Positions 41,038 to 51,358 of a stretch of DNA of 64,000 nucleotides are shown piece by piece; position 1 is the stretch's first letter, and each line of letters opens with the position of its first letter. The stretch spans positions 1,298,204-1,362,203 of the forward strand of contig CM030935.1 in NCBI GenBank assembly GCA_018136815.1. The letters are read 5' to 3'. The notes below the pieces were generated by a model that saw only the letters and a list, made by a program, of their open reading frames with translations, was not told the origin of the DNA and searched no databases. This DNA comes from Isochrysis galbana (lineage: Eukaryota; Haptophyta; Isochrysidales; Isochrysidaceae). Made by a program: the position numbers and the translations under genes.

Positions 41038-43807
41038 CTAGGCGAAGGCGAAGATGTCTAAAGACAGACGACGGAATGCTTGCCCCCGCGACTTGCGCAT
41101 GAAGAACGGCGCCCACACCTGCATGTAGCTGTAGACCTTTCCATTGGCATTGTCCATCACGACGTGAGGTAGCTGATGAATTAGCGCGAACAAATGGCCG
41201 TGGAGCCGGTCAGAGACGACACCCACACCTCGCTCAAGCGCGTACATGCTCCCGGAGAAGAAGTGCAACGCAGTAGCTTCCCACGACACGGGATCGCTCT
41301 GATTAAGCGGAGGATCTATGCGTTGAACATTCCAATCCCACTGGCAGAGGGCGGAGTAGGGAAGCAGAGGGCGGAGTAGGGAAGCAGAGGGCGGAGTAGG
41401 GAAGCAGAGGGCGGAGAAGCGGAGTGGCGTCGCTTTCACTTGGCGGGAGTGCTCTAACTTGCAGGCGCTCGGGGTAGGTGCATATGTTGACCACCTGGTA
41501 GATGGAAAGGTTCGACCGCGGGTCGGTGCCGGAGCCCACTTCATAAATCACGTTGGCGATGTCCTCACTCTCTGGTTGCATGCTTCGAACCCCTCTAGCC
41601 TCCCGAGTCTTGGCAATCCTGGCCCGCTGTCGCCAAGTCAGCCTATTTGAATCTTGCAAATGGCCGCCCCGAGCTCGTGGTGGACGGCCAATGGCCAAAG
41701 CCGTCGAGATATACGAGGAATTGGCCAGCGTCTCGGCGTCGTTACGTCCCAGCCAAGACACGTCCATCCCTGCCCATCCCACCCCCCGGCGAATGCAGTC
41801 ATTGCATGTTGCGTTATAATATCCCGAAGGTGTGCTCCGGATTCCACGGCTATCGCCGCTCACACTCACTTGCACATTGGTCTCTTCGCCAACATCCCTG
41901 CCCGCTGGCCGGACCGCGCCTTTTGCCCCACGGGCGCCTTCTGTCCCACTGACTGCGCCTGCCGCGTCCAATGTAAGATAAGGCCTTCGTGATCGCGTGA
42001 AAGGCGCCAGCCAGATGGCAGAGTCGGGAATCAAGCGAAACTGCTTGGCGCACATTGCCGCACTTGGTTGCGAGCACAAGTGGGTCCTTGCAAAGTGCAG
42101 GCTCGTATTGTCTCGAAGCAACACCGTGGGCCAGAAGGGTAAGGCGGAATCGCCAAAGTCTAGGGTGCTTTCTGCACCCGCCTTGGGAAGATTCCGGCGC
42201 GGGCCGACTCGTCGGGGCGCCATGTAGGTGCGGGTGCGGACCATCGCCGGCGCATTCGGCGAGGGGTCTCGAAAGAAAATAGATTGTGGCAACAGCACGA
42301 CCTTTTTGTAGCCGAGTGCGTGAAGCTGACGGACTGTCCGCGCTCGGAAGCGGTCATGCCCCACCCAGACATCACCCACGTTGCCCCCGCCTTGAAAGAG
42401 GACCGCCGACGTCTCAGAGACGGGCAATGCTGCTAGCAGGGATGCGAGACTACACGTCGGAACGGCGGAGGTCGCTGAGGAGCCGCACACGTACGCGACC
42501 TCGATTCCACGGTGCGAGAGGTACCGCGTCTAGAGCGACAACGGGCATGGCAGGAAGAGTGCTGGGTTATGGCACGCGTCACAAGGCGTTATGGCGGAGG
42601 AGAAACTCCGGGGCGGTCGCCCAGTGAGCACGTTGCGGCGATAGTGGGGCTCTGTGTGTCTACACGTTTGCGGCTTCAATCTTGGGCATGCGCGAACCTG
42701 CCCGGCAAAGATGGCGAGGTCACCTACATTTGTGTGGAGTGGAAAGTCCAGTATCGCCACACGATGCACGCCGTATAATAGCGGAGCCATCACGCGGTCA
42801 TACTCGTGCTGCATCTTCACTAGTAGGGCGAAAGGGCTAGGACAAGACCCTGATGCTATCCCCGCACTTGCAAGGGCACCCCATGCCTCCAACGCAGCCC
42901 AGGCGCTAGAGCGCCTCGTAGAATCGGCTGGAACTCCTCCGATGAAAAGCGGCGGTGTTGCAACGTAGACTCGCGATAGATCAAAGGCACCGCTGCCCGT
43001 ATGACCCTCCCAAGGGCTCAGTTGTACGAGGAGCGCGAGGTTGACAGCACTTGCTGTGTGCTGCAACTCTCGTCTTGGTAGAGCCGACCCAGTACCTTTG
43101 AGCGCTTCCGACGGGACTAGATTCAAGCGCTGATGCAAGAGCTCGTGCATGGCTTGGCGGCTGATGAGATAGCTGCCTGCTCCGCGCGGGTGGATCCACG
43201 CTCGAGAGGCGCACGAGCCACGGGAGCAGCTCGAGGGGCCGGAGCGTGCCATCACAAGTGGCCGAAGTGGCAACCAGGTGCTGATGAGGTTCCTGGCAAG
43301 TGGGGAGAGCTTGGCGGGATTCCTAAGTTTACCCGGTGACATGGAAAGCTGAACGATCTGCCAGAATGGCGGCAGTGAAGCGACTAGCCCATCAACCCCT
43401 CCCGCCGCGCGCCAGCCCTCTGCAAGTGGCCGTGGCGCCTGGCCTTCCTCTAGCACGAGTGCTGCAGAATGGCCTCCTGACCACGCGGCGAGCAGCGCGC
43501 GCACATGCGAGAGCGTGCGGCAGATCTCGGCTTCCGTAGGGCCCGCGCTGCCCCCAGAGGTCGCCCCAGAGCCCGCAGGGCTCGCTCGGTCGAGAGCAGA
43601 GGCCCTAGCAAGCGCAGCCCTCCACTCCTTTGGCTGCCGCCGCTCAGAGAGCAGCGCGCCATCGGTGCCGCACAGATCATCGAAGGTAGCGGAGGAGCGA
43701 ACGAGCTCGACCGAGCTGAACCGGCCGCGCACCTCCGATAGCCACGCGCCCTCGTCTCGCCTGACGATGGCGTAGACCGCCGTCTGTTGAGACGCCGGCG
43801 GCGCCAT
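41038..43807 (-). CDS. GT25-like glycosyltransferase / polysaccharide pyruvyl transferase fusion
   Basis: Three exons on the complement, in coding order: 43807-42698, 42529-41459 and 41340-41038 (827 residues, phase 0 at both introns). Residues 1-330 resemble family-25 LPS-type glycosyltransferases: a TLSHVRALLAAW segment, then AALVLEEGQAPRPLAEGW where the acidic LEDD motif is expected, and GAGSYLISRQAMHELL. From about 355 on is a pyruvyl transferase domain: LDFPLHTNVGDLAIFAG, GIEVAYVCGSS, VLFQGGGNVGD, KKVVLLPQSIFF, KQFRLIPDSA, VSWLGRNDAET, and GVGVVSDRLHGHLFALIHQL then PHVVMDNANGK. Pyruvyl transferases add a ketal pyruvate from phosphoenolpyruvate to sugars. I infer a role in decorating cell-surface or scale polysaccharides in the Golgi, though no signal anchor is visible. 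The LEEG replacement makes the first domain's activity uncertain. Confidence 0.85.
41343..41425. repeat. 20-bp minisatellite within an intron
   Basis: About four copies of gcagagggcggagtagggaa. They fill most of the 118-bp second intron of the pyruvyl transferase gene, up to the 3' splice site. Confidence 0.92.
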
Positions 43808-44150
43808 TGCGCGTGCTTCCCGCCTCTACGCACCCGTTTCACAGTCCGCGCTCCCCGCTCTCCCCAAGACATGTGAAATGTATGTGCTACTATTAGTACT
43901 CCATGGCACAATCTCTGCAGTGTGAGTGTGTGTATGCACGTGCAGATGGGAGTTGCTATCGCGATCGGATGTCTCTCCCGGCCTCCAACCTCCAACATCT
44001 GCGTAGCATTTGCAGTTTGCAATACCGCGGTAGGGGTCAGGGTCAGGGTGACTAACACTAACTAACGCAAGGAACGAGGAACGAGTTCAACTCGGAGTTC
44101 TTCTCGCACTCCGGCGACCGGCGAGTGCCTTGCAACCCTTTGCAAGATAC
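43808..44150. other. Upstream region of pyruvyl transferase gene
   Basis: No coding frame is supported; a short gtcagggtcagggt direct repeat lies near 44036-44048. Confidence 0.35.
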
Positions 44151-44490
44151 AAAGATAGAAGGCGGCGGTAATTAGTAATTAAGCAGAGGCGATGCGGCGA
44201 TGCGGATCTGCATGGACATAGACATAGGCGCACGGCGCGTAGCACACGGCGAACTTTATGTCTAGTGGCAAAGATAGAAGGCGGCGGTAATTAGTAATTA
44301 AGCAGAGGCGATGCGGCGATGCGGATCTGCATGGACATAGGCGCACGGCGCGTAGCACACGGCGAACTTTATGTCTAGTGGCAAAGATAGAAGGTGGCGG
44401 TAATTAGTAATTAAGCAGAGGCGATGCGGCGATGCGGATCTGCATGGACATAGGCGCACGGCGCGTAGCACACGGCGAACTTTATGTCTA
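44151..44490. repeat. Three tandem copies of a 113-119 bp unit
   Basis: Units start at 44151, 44270 and 44383 with aaagatagaag and end tttatgtctag. Identity is nearly complete; the first copy has a 6-bp duplication (gacata). Each unit holds internal duplications (gatgcgg twice, taattagtaattaa). Confidence 0.95.
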
Positions 44491-44704
44491 GGGTCGCTTG
44501 TCCTCGCACCTCGCACCGGCACACTTTAGCATTGGCATATTGGCATTGGCATTGGGGTTGGCCGGGGCTGGGCTCGCCTGCTAGTGGCTGGACAGTTTAC
44601 TTTACTGTAGATACTTCAGGTGCGACGGAGCTTGGAGGCTCGGGACCACAGCCAAAAATAGGGCAGAGGACGCGTGGCGCGCGCGAGAGAGTCTCCTACG
44701 TTTA

Positions 44705-45062
44705 GCAGAAGCCGAGGGAAGGGAGGAGAGGGATCAAGAGAGAAGAGAGAAGAGAGGGAGAGGAGAGAGAAGGAAGAGCGGAGAGGAGAGAGAAGGAAGA
44801 GCGAAGAGAGGGAGAGGAGAGAGAAGGAAGAGCGCGCGGGCTAGCGAAAGAAAATTGACTTGGAACCAACACAGACTTAAAGCCATGATTTGGATGAAGA
44901 AAGTTCTCGCAGGAGAGAGGCGAGAACAGCCTTGTACGGCCGGCTTCTTCCTTCCCTCTCCTCCTCGAGTTTTGTGTCGGGGTCTCTAGAGTAGTGAAAG
45001 ACTTCCTCTGGTCCAGAGATGAGAGTAGAGTAAAGTTGACCACAAAAACCGTGAGAGAGTGA

Positions 45063-45093
<31 letters not shown>

Positions 45094-45239
45094 CGACGAC
45101 GACGACGACGACGACACTCTTGCGAGCGACTAGCCGAGGAGAGAGAGAGAAGAGAGGGAAGAAGAGAGAGAGGGAAGTTAGAGAGGAGGATGTAGAGAGA
45201 AGCGAGAGAGCTGTAGTAGCCAGAAGAGAGAGAGAGAGG
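44705..45239 (+). promoter_or_regulatory. Purine-rich leader of the ankyrin/LRR gene
   Basis: GA-rich with four copies of a gagagagaaggaagagcg unit (44762-44835), a (GA)n run (45067-45092), a (GAC)n run (45093-45114) and more GA up to the ATG. No gene of its own. Confidence 0.5.
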
Positions 45240-47750
45240 ATGGCTCCCAAGAAAGGCGGCAGCAAGCCTCCGCCTCGCGACCAGTACTTCAAGGCGATTC
45301 GCGAGCAGAAGCTGGACACCCTCCGTTGGTGCCTTCGGCATGGTGGCGTCTCCTCACGCACCGAGGACGCCGATGGTCACACGGGGCTCCAGCTGGCGGC
45401 CGCGGCAGGGTTGACTGAGGCGATGGAGGTTCTTCTCGACAACATCCTCAAGGTGGGTGGGCACGCCTGAGGGAGGGGACCAGGGGCAGGGGGAAGGGGG
45501 GGGGAGGGGGGGGGGGGGGGGGGTTGGCGCTCGAGTCATCGAGTCTTAGTCTCGCCTACGTGGTTGCGAGAGCGAATCGGGGCGATGGAAGTGCTGCTCA
45601 ACGTGATCCTCTGGACGGAGCCGCCCAAGAGAAGGGAGGGGATCAGGGATCAGCGATCAGGGAGGGGTGCAGATTGAGGTATTCTCTGCTAGATGACGAT
45701 GGAATGCAGGGTGAGAGGGGGAGGAAGTTTGAGGTATCCTCCGCCGTGAGAACGTGAGCGCGCTGACTGAAGTGTGTAAGGCGCTCCTCCATTATCGTCA
45801 CAACACCTTGCATGTCGGCAAGGCGGCGGACGCCGGAGCATGCAGCAGGCAGCTGGCACCAGCCACATCTCCTGGCTTGCCATGGATTTCTTACAGGTGG
45901 GGTCGAAGGAGGAGGTGAGCGAAGTGGATGAGGAGGGGCGCACGCCTCTCATGATGGCTGCTTACAATGGCAAGTTTGAGGCTGTCAAGATGCTGGTCCG
46001 AAAGGGCAGGGCGCCGCTCAATATCAAGTGTGAGGCAGGCAAGACGGCGGCCGACTATGCGCTCGCAAGGAAGCATGATAAGGTGGCGGCCTTTCTGAAG
46101 AACCCGAACGCCTACGAGTCTAGTGAGGAGGAGGAGGAGGACGAGGAGGATGAGGAGGCGAAGCAAAAGGCAAGGGTCTTCAAAGCCTCTCAGAAGCTCG
46201 CCAACGCGGGCAATGAGCAGGTGTGCGTTTCGATGCGGCGATGGCCAAGGGCGGTCGCGTGCATGAAGGAGGGGACGACTGCTGAGCCCCACCGCTGCCC
46301 GCCGCAGGAGATGGTACATAAGCGTAAGGTAGAGGCAGCGGAGGCATTGCAGGCGGCGCTTGCCGAGGCGCCCGACCCAGTATGGGACGAAGTAAGCGCT
46401 GTGCTGAAGGAGACGAGACGCGAGCTCTCGCTGCGTGGTAAGGAGCCGCTGAGCGGACACATTGTCGATCCAGCGGTCTGGAACTGCATTTGTCTACACG
46501 AGCTGCGTCTCGAGATGGGATCAGCACTCACGGAGCTGCCGGCTCGCATCGCGAACCTCAGTGCGCTGACAACGCTCATTCTCTCGAGCAATGCGCTCGA
46601 GTCGCTGCCCGATGTCTTTGCGTCCCTCACAAAGCTCAAGAATCTTGAGGCAGCGAACAATCGGATGCAAGAGCTGCCACCCTCGATTGGTGCGCTGACG
46701 GCGCTCAAGGTGCGTTGCAGACGTCACAGATGCACTCGCCCGTCCATGGTTATCGTTGCAATGTCATCACTTTTGTCGATGATCCCTACTTTCCGCTCCT
46801 CACCATCGCCCGAGGCAGGTGGTTGACTTCTCGCACAACCAGCTGCGCTCAGCAGAGCCCCTAGCCAGCCTAAAGGAGCTCGTGTCGGTCCAGCTGGGCA
46901 ACAATGCGCTCACCGAGCTGCCCGATTGGCAGTGGGAAGCGCTTGAGCACCTAGCCACGCTCGCCGCTCCTGCAAATCAGATCAGCGTTGCGCCGGCTGG
47001 GCTCGGAAGCCTCCAGATGCTCGTCTCGCTCGACCTGTGCGACAACAAGATTGAGCAGATCCCGATTGAAATGGGTGGCCTTTCGCCCAAGAAATTGCAG
47101 GCGGTCCGGCTGAAGGGCAACCCTCTTGCCGATCCCAGGCGAGTGTTCGCCGGCCGGTGGCCAAGATGCTTTATTTTGTTCCCAATCTTGGCTCGCGCGA
47201 CGCGCGGAGCGTGATGCCGTACAGGCATCGGCTCTAGCTGGGATTCCTGATCATGGGGCAAGCCGAGCAGGCCCAAACCATGAGCAGTCCACTGCACGTG
47301 AGCCCATCCCAAGTATATTCACACGCTGGCGCATACGTGGCGGTTCCGCAGGATACGCCGGTTTGTGGAGAATGACGCGCCGTCGATGGTCAAGGATTTG
47401 CTCAATCATGTGGCCAAGAATGGGTACCGTGGGGATGAAGGCGGAGCAGGTGCAAGCGTGCGGCCAGCACGGCTCGGCTCCTGCACGGCCCGCTCTCCAG
47501 ATCTGAACCTAATGGGTGCTCACGGTCATGCGCACCTCCTGTCGCCCCAGGCAAGAAAGGCAAGAAGGGCAAGGGCAAGGGCAAGTCCGAGAAGCCCCCA
47601 CCGTCCGACTCAGAGGATGGCGACGACCCCGAGGGCTCGATCGCAGACATGTTAGCGGCTATCAACGCCTCTGGATCCGACAGCGAGGAGGAGGCGCCTG
47701 CGCCCGTGCTTGCGCCGACGGGCAAGGGCAAGAAGAAAGGCAAGAAGTAA
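45240..47750 (+). CDS. Ankyrin-repeat / leucine-rich-repeat protein
   Basis: Six exons: 45240-45452, 45897-46220, 46308-46709, 46819-47138, 47352-47449 and 47551-47750 (518 residues, phases consistent). Intron 4 is GC-AG (AG|GCGAGT), required for the frame NPLADPRIRRFVENDAP. The start (aggATGGCTCCCAAG) encodes MAPKKGGSKPPP. Residues 15-125 contain two to three ankyrin repeats (DADGHTGLQLAAAAGLTEAM; DEEGRTPLMMAAYNGKFEAV). An acidic Glu run follows, then a linker with EMVHKRKVEAAEALQAAL. Then come about seven leucine-rich repeats (LTELPARIANLSALTTLILS; VVDFSHNQLRSAEPLASLKE), of the type with a conserved L-x-x-LP. The C-terminal tail alternates GKGKK and acidic patches. It is a likely scaffold for protein-protein contacts; no enzyme domain is present. 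Introns 1 (444 bp) and 3 are confident; intron 2 (87 bp) could be retained without a stop. Confidence 0.85.
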
Positions 47751-48184
47751 GCTTGCAGAATGAACGCAACACCGACGGCAATGAGAAGCGCTAGACGAGG
47801 AGTTGAGACGGGGCATGCTTGCGAGATCACGAGAACTGGAGGTGCCGGGCTAAGCCGTGAGGCGCGGTATGGATAGCCAGGCGGTTTGCATCAACCAAGA
47901 TGTGACAGCGCAGGCGCGAATGCTGGGTGCCGAGACTGCAGGCGCCCATGGCCCGCCTCCCACGTTGACCAAGGGCTTCCTTCAACTTTGCATATCTACC
48001 AAGGTGCAATGCATGGGTAAGTAAGTGCATTGCTACTGGCCTGTCCGAATTGTCATTCTCTGTATGCCTATACCCACACTACGCTGCGAATGCAGGAAAA
48101 TCGTCTTTGCTAACCTTCAATGGCGCTCGCATGTACATGCGCACTTATAAATAGTTAAACTTTAGTATATTCAAAAAAACTTTG
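47751..48184. other. Intergenic, no gene seen
   Basis: 3' region of the ankyrin/LRR gene up to the assembly gap. Confidence 0.4.
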
Positions 48185-48284
48185 NNNNNNNNNNNNNNNN
48201 NNNNNNNNNNNNNNNNNNNNNNNNNNNNNNNNNNNNNNNNNNNNNNNNNNNNNNNNNNNNNNNNNNNNNNNNNNNNNNNNNNNN
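48185..48284. other. Assembly gap (100 N)
   Basis: Exactly 100 N, in intergenic DNA. Confidence 0.99.
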
Positions 48285-49682
48285 TGGGGAAATGTCGCAT
48301 CAAAACAGACATTGGAACACAGAGCAGCTTTGGACCCCCACCATGGGAGACAGCGGCAACAGGGAGGACGACACCGGGGAGACACTCCCCAGAGACGCCG
48401 AGAGACAGGCGGATCACCGCGCCTCGGGCGCTAGAACGACGAGCAAGACACCGGCCCCAGAGGCCCAACACGACCAGCACAAACACGAATTTGGGCCAAC
48501 ACAACAGACATCCCGCACAAAACCCGCGAGAGGGAGAGACGGCGCTGTGGATGCACTGAGCCAATTGGACCTTAGAGAAGCAAGACTAGGCAGAGGACTA
48601 ACCTTGCCTCCCCCCACGGCCACACAGGTGGCCCTCCTCGACGAAGACCTCGAGCTGCAGGGACATCTTCACCTGCGTCTTCACCTGCGTCGGCGAGCGG
48701 CATCGGCCAGCGGCTCAGTGGAGTGTCGTATTTCATACGATGACAGGCTTTTACTTCTAACCTGTGGGTTATTTTAAGCCTCAAGGTCTCGTCGATTGGT
48801 ATACCGCCTCTTCTCTTACTTTCTCTCGATGTCATCAAATGTTCCATGACTGTCTTCCGTCTTCTCTCGTCCATCGGTCGTAGCTCCCCAGCGAGGTCTG
48901 CCCTCGTTGTGCCGACCCTCTGTCGCATGTCTGCGCGTTGCTGAATTGCCCTGGTGCCGATGTCTGGCCGTCCGTCCAGGTGTGGTTAGTTTTCGCTCCG
49001 TTTGGCTTAGTTTGTGTGGTTCTGTGCCCTCAGACTTTTTGTGTCCATGTGTTGTAGTCTCCCGTGTCTACCTCGGACCTAAGAAGCTCTCATTCTCATT
49101 CTCTCTCTTCCACTAGCTCGCTAGCTAGCCTCGTCCCTACTCGCCAACGCCACGCGTTGCAATCCTCCGACCGTAAGTCTACCTCCTCGCTCGTAGCGCT
49201 CGATGGCAGACACTCTCAGACCCGACTCCTACTATGATCTGTCAGACATCTTCCCGCCAGCAACAATCAACGAACCTTCCACGACCGCGTCAACTGCCGG
49301 CTCGATCGAACGGCCCTCTGCCTATGAGCCTGTAGTCATCGCGTGTTCGACACTCCTGCATTGCCCTCGCTACGTCTGCACACTCGCGCTCGCGTGCACG
49401 ATGGTCCACGTCGACGTGCATGCCCATCCTGCGACGCAGCCCGGTGCGAGCGTGGGACGAGCGATCTGAGGCGCATGAAGATAGGGCTGCTCAGCGCGTG
49501 GGGGGACGGGGGAGGGCGCTTGGGAGCAGGCGGAGAGGGGGGGGGAGGGGGGAGAGGGGCGGAGAGGGGCGGAGAGGCGGGCCACTCGCCCATGAGGCAC
49601 GCCTCCAAGGGGGGGCCTGCTCAATACCAAGGGGGGGCTATTCAATACCAGGAGGGCCTTGCCTCTCCCCCTCTCCCCCACT
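48285..49682. other. Retroelement-like fragments
   Basis: Two frames look like element remains: 48292-48777 (+; charged, Thr/Arg-rich) and 49203-49469 (+; starts MADTLRPDSYYDLSDIFPPA). The second includes the sequence shared with 351-380. Near 48660-48690 the string acatcttcacctgcg resembles 54768-54790 inside a hAT-like element. No complete gene or terminal repeats were found. Confidence 0.4.
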
Positions 49683-50265
49683 TAGGCCTAGGTAGAAATA
49701 TGTAGGTTTTCTTGCCCAAATATGTAGTAAAAATATGTCGAAATATGTAGGAAATCCGCCCCAAGTAGAAAATATGTAGTGAAAGAATGTCCCTCTCCCT
49801 TGCCGCTCCCACTCCCGCTCTCGCTCTCGCTCTCGCTCTCCCTCTCCCTCTCCCTCTCCTTCGCCGCTCGCTCTCTCTCGCTCTCGCTCTCGCTCTCGCT
49901 CTCGCTCTCCCTCTCTCTCGCTCCCCCTCTCGCCCCGCGCGCTCTCGCGAACTCCCACTTGCGACCCCCCCCCCCCCCCCGACGTAACGTCCATAATTAG
50001 TATGTAAACCCCCTCCGTACGCCATGTACGCGCCCAAATATGCAGTAAATATGTGAACCATGCACAAATATGTGATCGATATGTATTCCGGAAAATTTGA
50101 CCCAAATATGTAGTTCAATATGTCACATATTTCTACCTCGGCCTACCCCCACTCCACTTTTACCCAAATATGCAAAAAATATGCGGACATGTGTCGAAAT
50201 ATGCAGATCTGACAAATCTACCCAAATATGCAATCAAATATGCTGCATATTTCTACCTGAGCCTA
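49683..50265. mobile_element. hAT-like non-autonomous element, AAATATGTAG type
   Basis: Inverted ends TAGGCCTAGGTAGAAATATG and, on the other strand, TAGGCTCAGGTAGAAATATG. Both flanks carry many subterminal copies of AAATATGYA, in both orientations, around a CT-rich core. The subterminal array is typical of hAT transposase binding sites. I could not find matching target duplications, so the exact borders are uncertain. Confidence 0.7.
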
Positions 50266-50329
50266 TCGCTTGTTCGCTCGCGCGGGCCCACAGCGAGCGG
50301 GGCCTCCTCGGCGCCATCGCCATCGCGAG

Positions 50330-50470
50330 CCTAGATGGGAAATACGGTGCTACGGCCTGCAAATACATTTCAAATGCATCCGAGGCCTACAACCCAGGAC
50401 GCGCTTCAAATACAACCAAATACATATATATTTGGCCTGGTAAATACGTATTTCCCATCTAGCATCTAGG
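50330..50470. mobile_element. 141-bp hAT-like MITE with 8-bp target duplication
   Basis: Ends CCTAGATGGGAAATACG and its inverse. The right end has an additional CATCTAGG. It is flanked by ATCGCGAG on both sides (50322-50329 and 50471-50478), the 8-bp duplication expected of hAT elements. Internal AAATAC repeats act as subterminal motifs. Confidence 0.88.
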
Positions 50471-50699
50471 ATCGCGAGGCGCGGCATTCGGCATTCGGCG
50501 CCCCGCCTCATCCACACATCCAGAGGGTTGAATTTTCTTTTCGGGGCGCCAAACCTTATGTAAAACTTGGCGGCCGTTTTCTCCGTCGCGCGCGGGGGAG
50601 CGGTTGGCGAAGGGGCTCGTCTAGTGAATAGAATGTGGCTGGGGCACGCCGGCCCCCACAACCAAATAAATCCTGTTCAAGATTGAAGTAACGGGGAGG

Positions 50700-50924
50700 G
50701 GGGGGGGGGAAGGGAGGCAGCGCAACGGGCAAACAGAACGCGGCGGGGGTGCGCGTCCCTATTGGAAGAATCCTCCGGGTGCCAACTGGGGAGACGAGTG
50801 TAACTGAGAGAGAAGGAAGGCCCTATGCTTCAACGTCTCTGTCGTGGGAAAACGTGGCGGAGAGGGAAAGGGAGAGAGGGCGAGGGGGAGAGGGAGAGCG
50901 AGGGAGGGAGGGGGGGGGGGGGGG

Positions 50925-50992
<68 letters not shown>

Positions 50993-51358
50993 CCCGCTTT
51001 GTTTCCTCCTCCCCCCCCCCCCCCCCCCCTCCTGCCGCTTTTCTCCCACCGCGGGCGAACCCCTGTTACTCCATGTACGATGATCTCTCTTCTCCTCTGT
51101 GCCTCTCATTGGTGTTGTGCAGACGACGACGGGGGGCTTTCGCTACTCGACTGGACTCTAGGTACTCTCTTCTCTGTCTCTTCTCTCGGTTCTCACCCCC
51201 CCTCCCTTCCCCTCTCTAGAGTTCTACTTCTTCCTCCTCTCCTCCTTTTGTTTCCAGAGTAGACTCTTTTTTCCAGTTTCTCTTCCATCTGTCTCGCGCG
51301 CGACCCACTTCCCTCTCTCTCTTCGCCCTCCACCCCCTCCACCCCTCTCTCCGGAGAG
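50700..51358 (+). promoter_or_regulatory. Trypsin gene upstream region, mirror purine then pyrimidine tracts
   Basis: A G-run and (GA)n (50860-50990) switch sharply to C/T runs (51000-51030, 51170-51355) before the start codon. No gene is supported in it. Confidence 0.45.

Noticed and set aside
44151-44490. CRISPR-like array
   Set aside because: Three copies of a unit over 110 bp without distinct spacers, in a eukaryotic context; simple tandem duplication.
44702-45361. Two minus-strand frames rich in Ser/Leu opposite the ankyrin/LRR leader
   Set aside because: They are the reverse of GA-rich leader sequence and overlap the start of the real gene.
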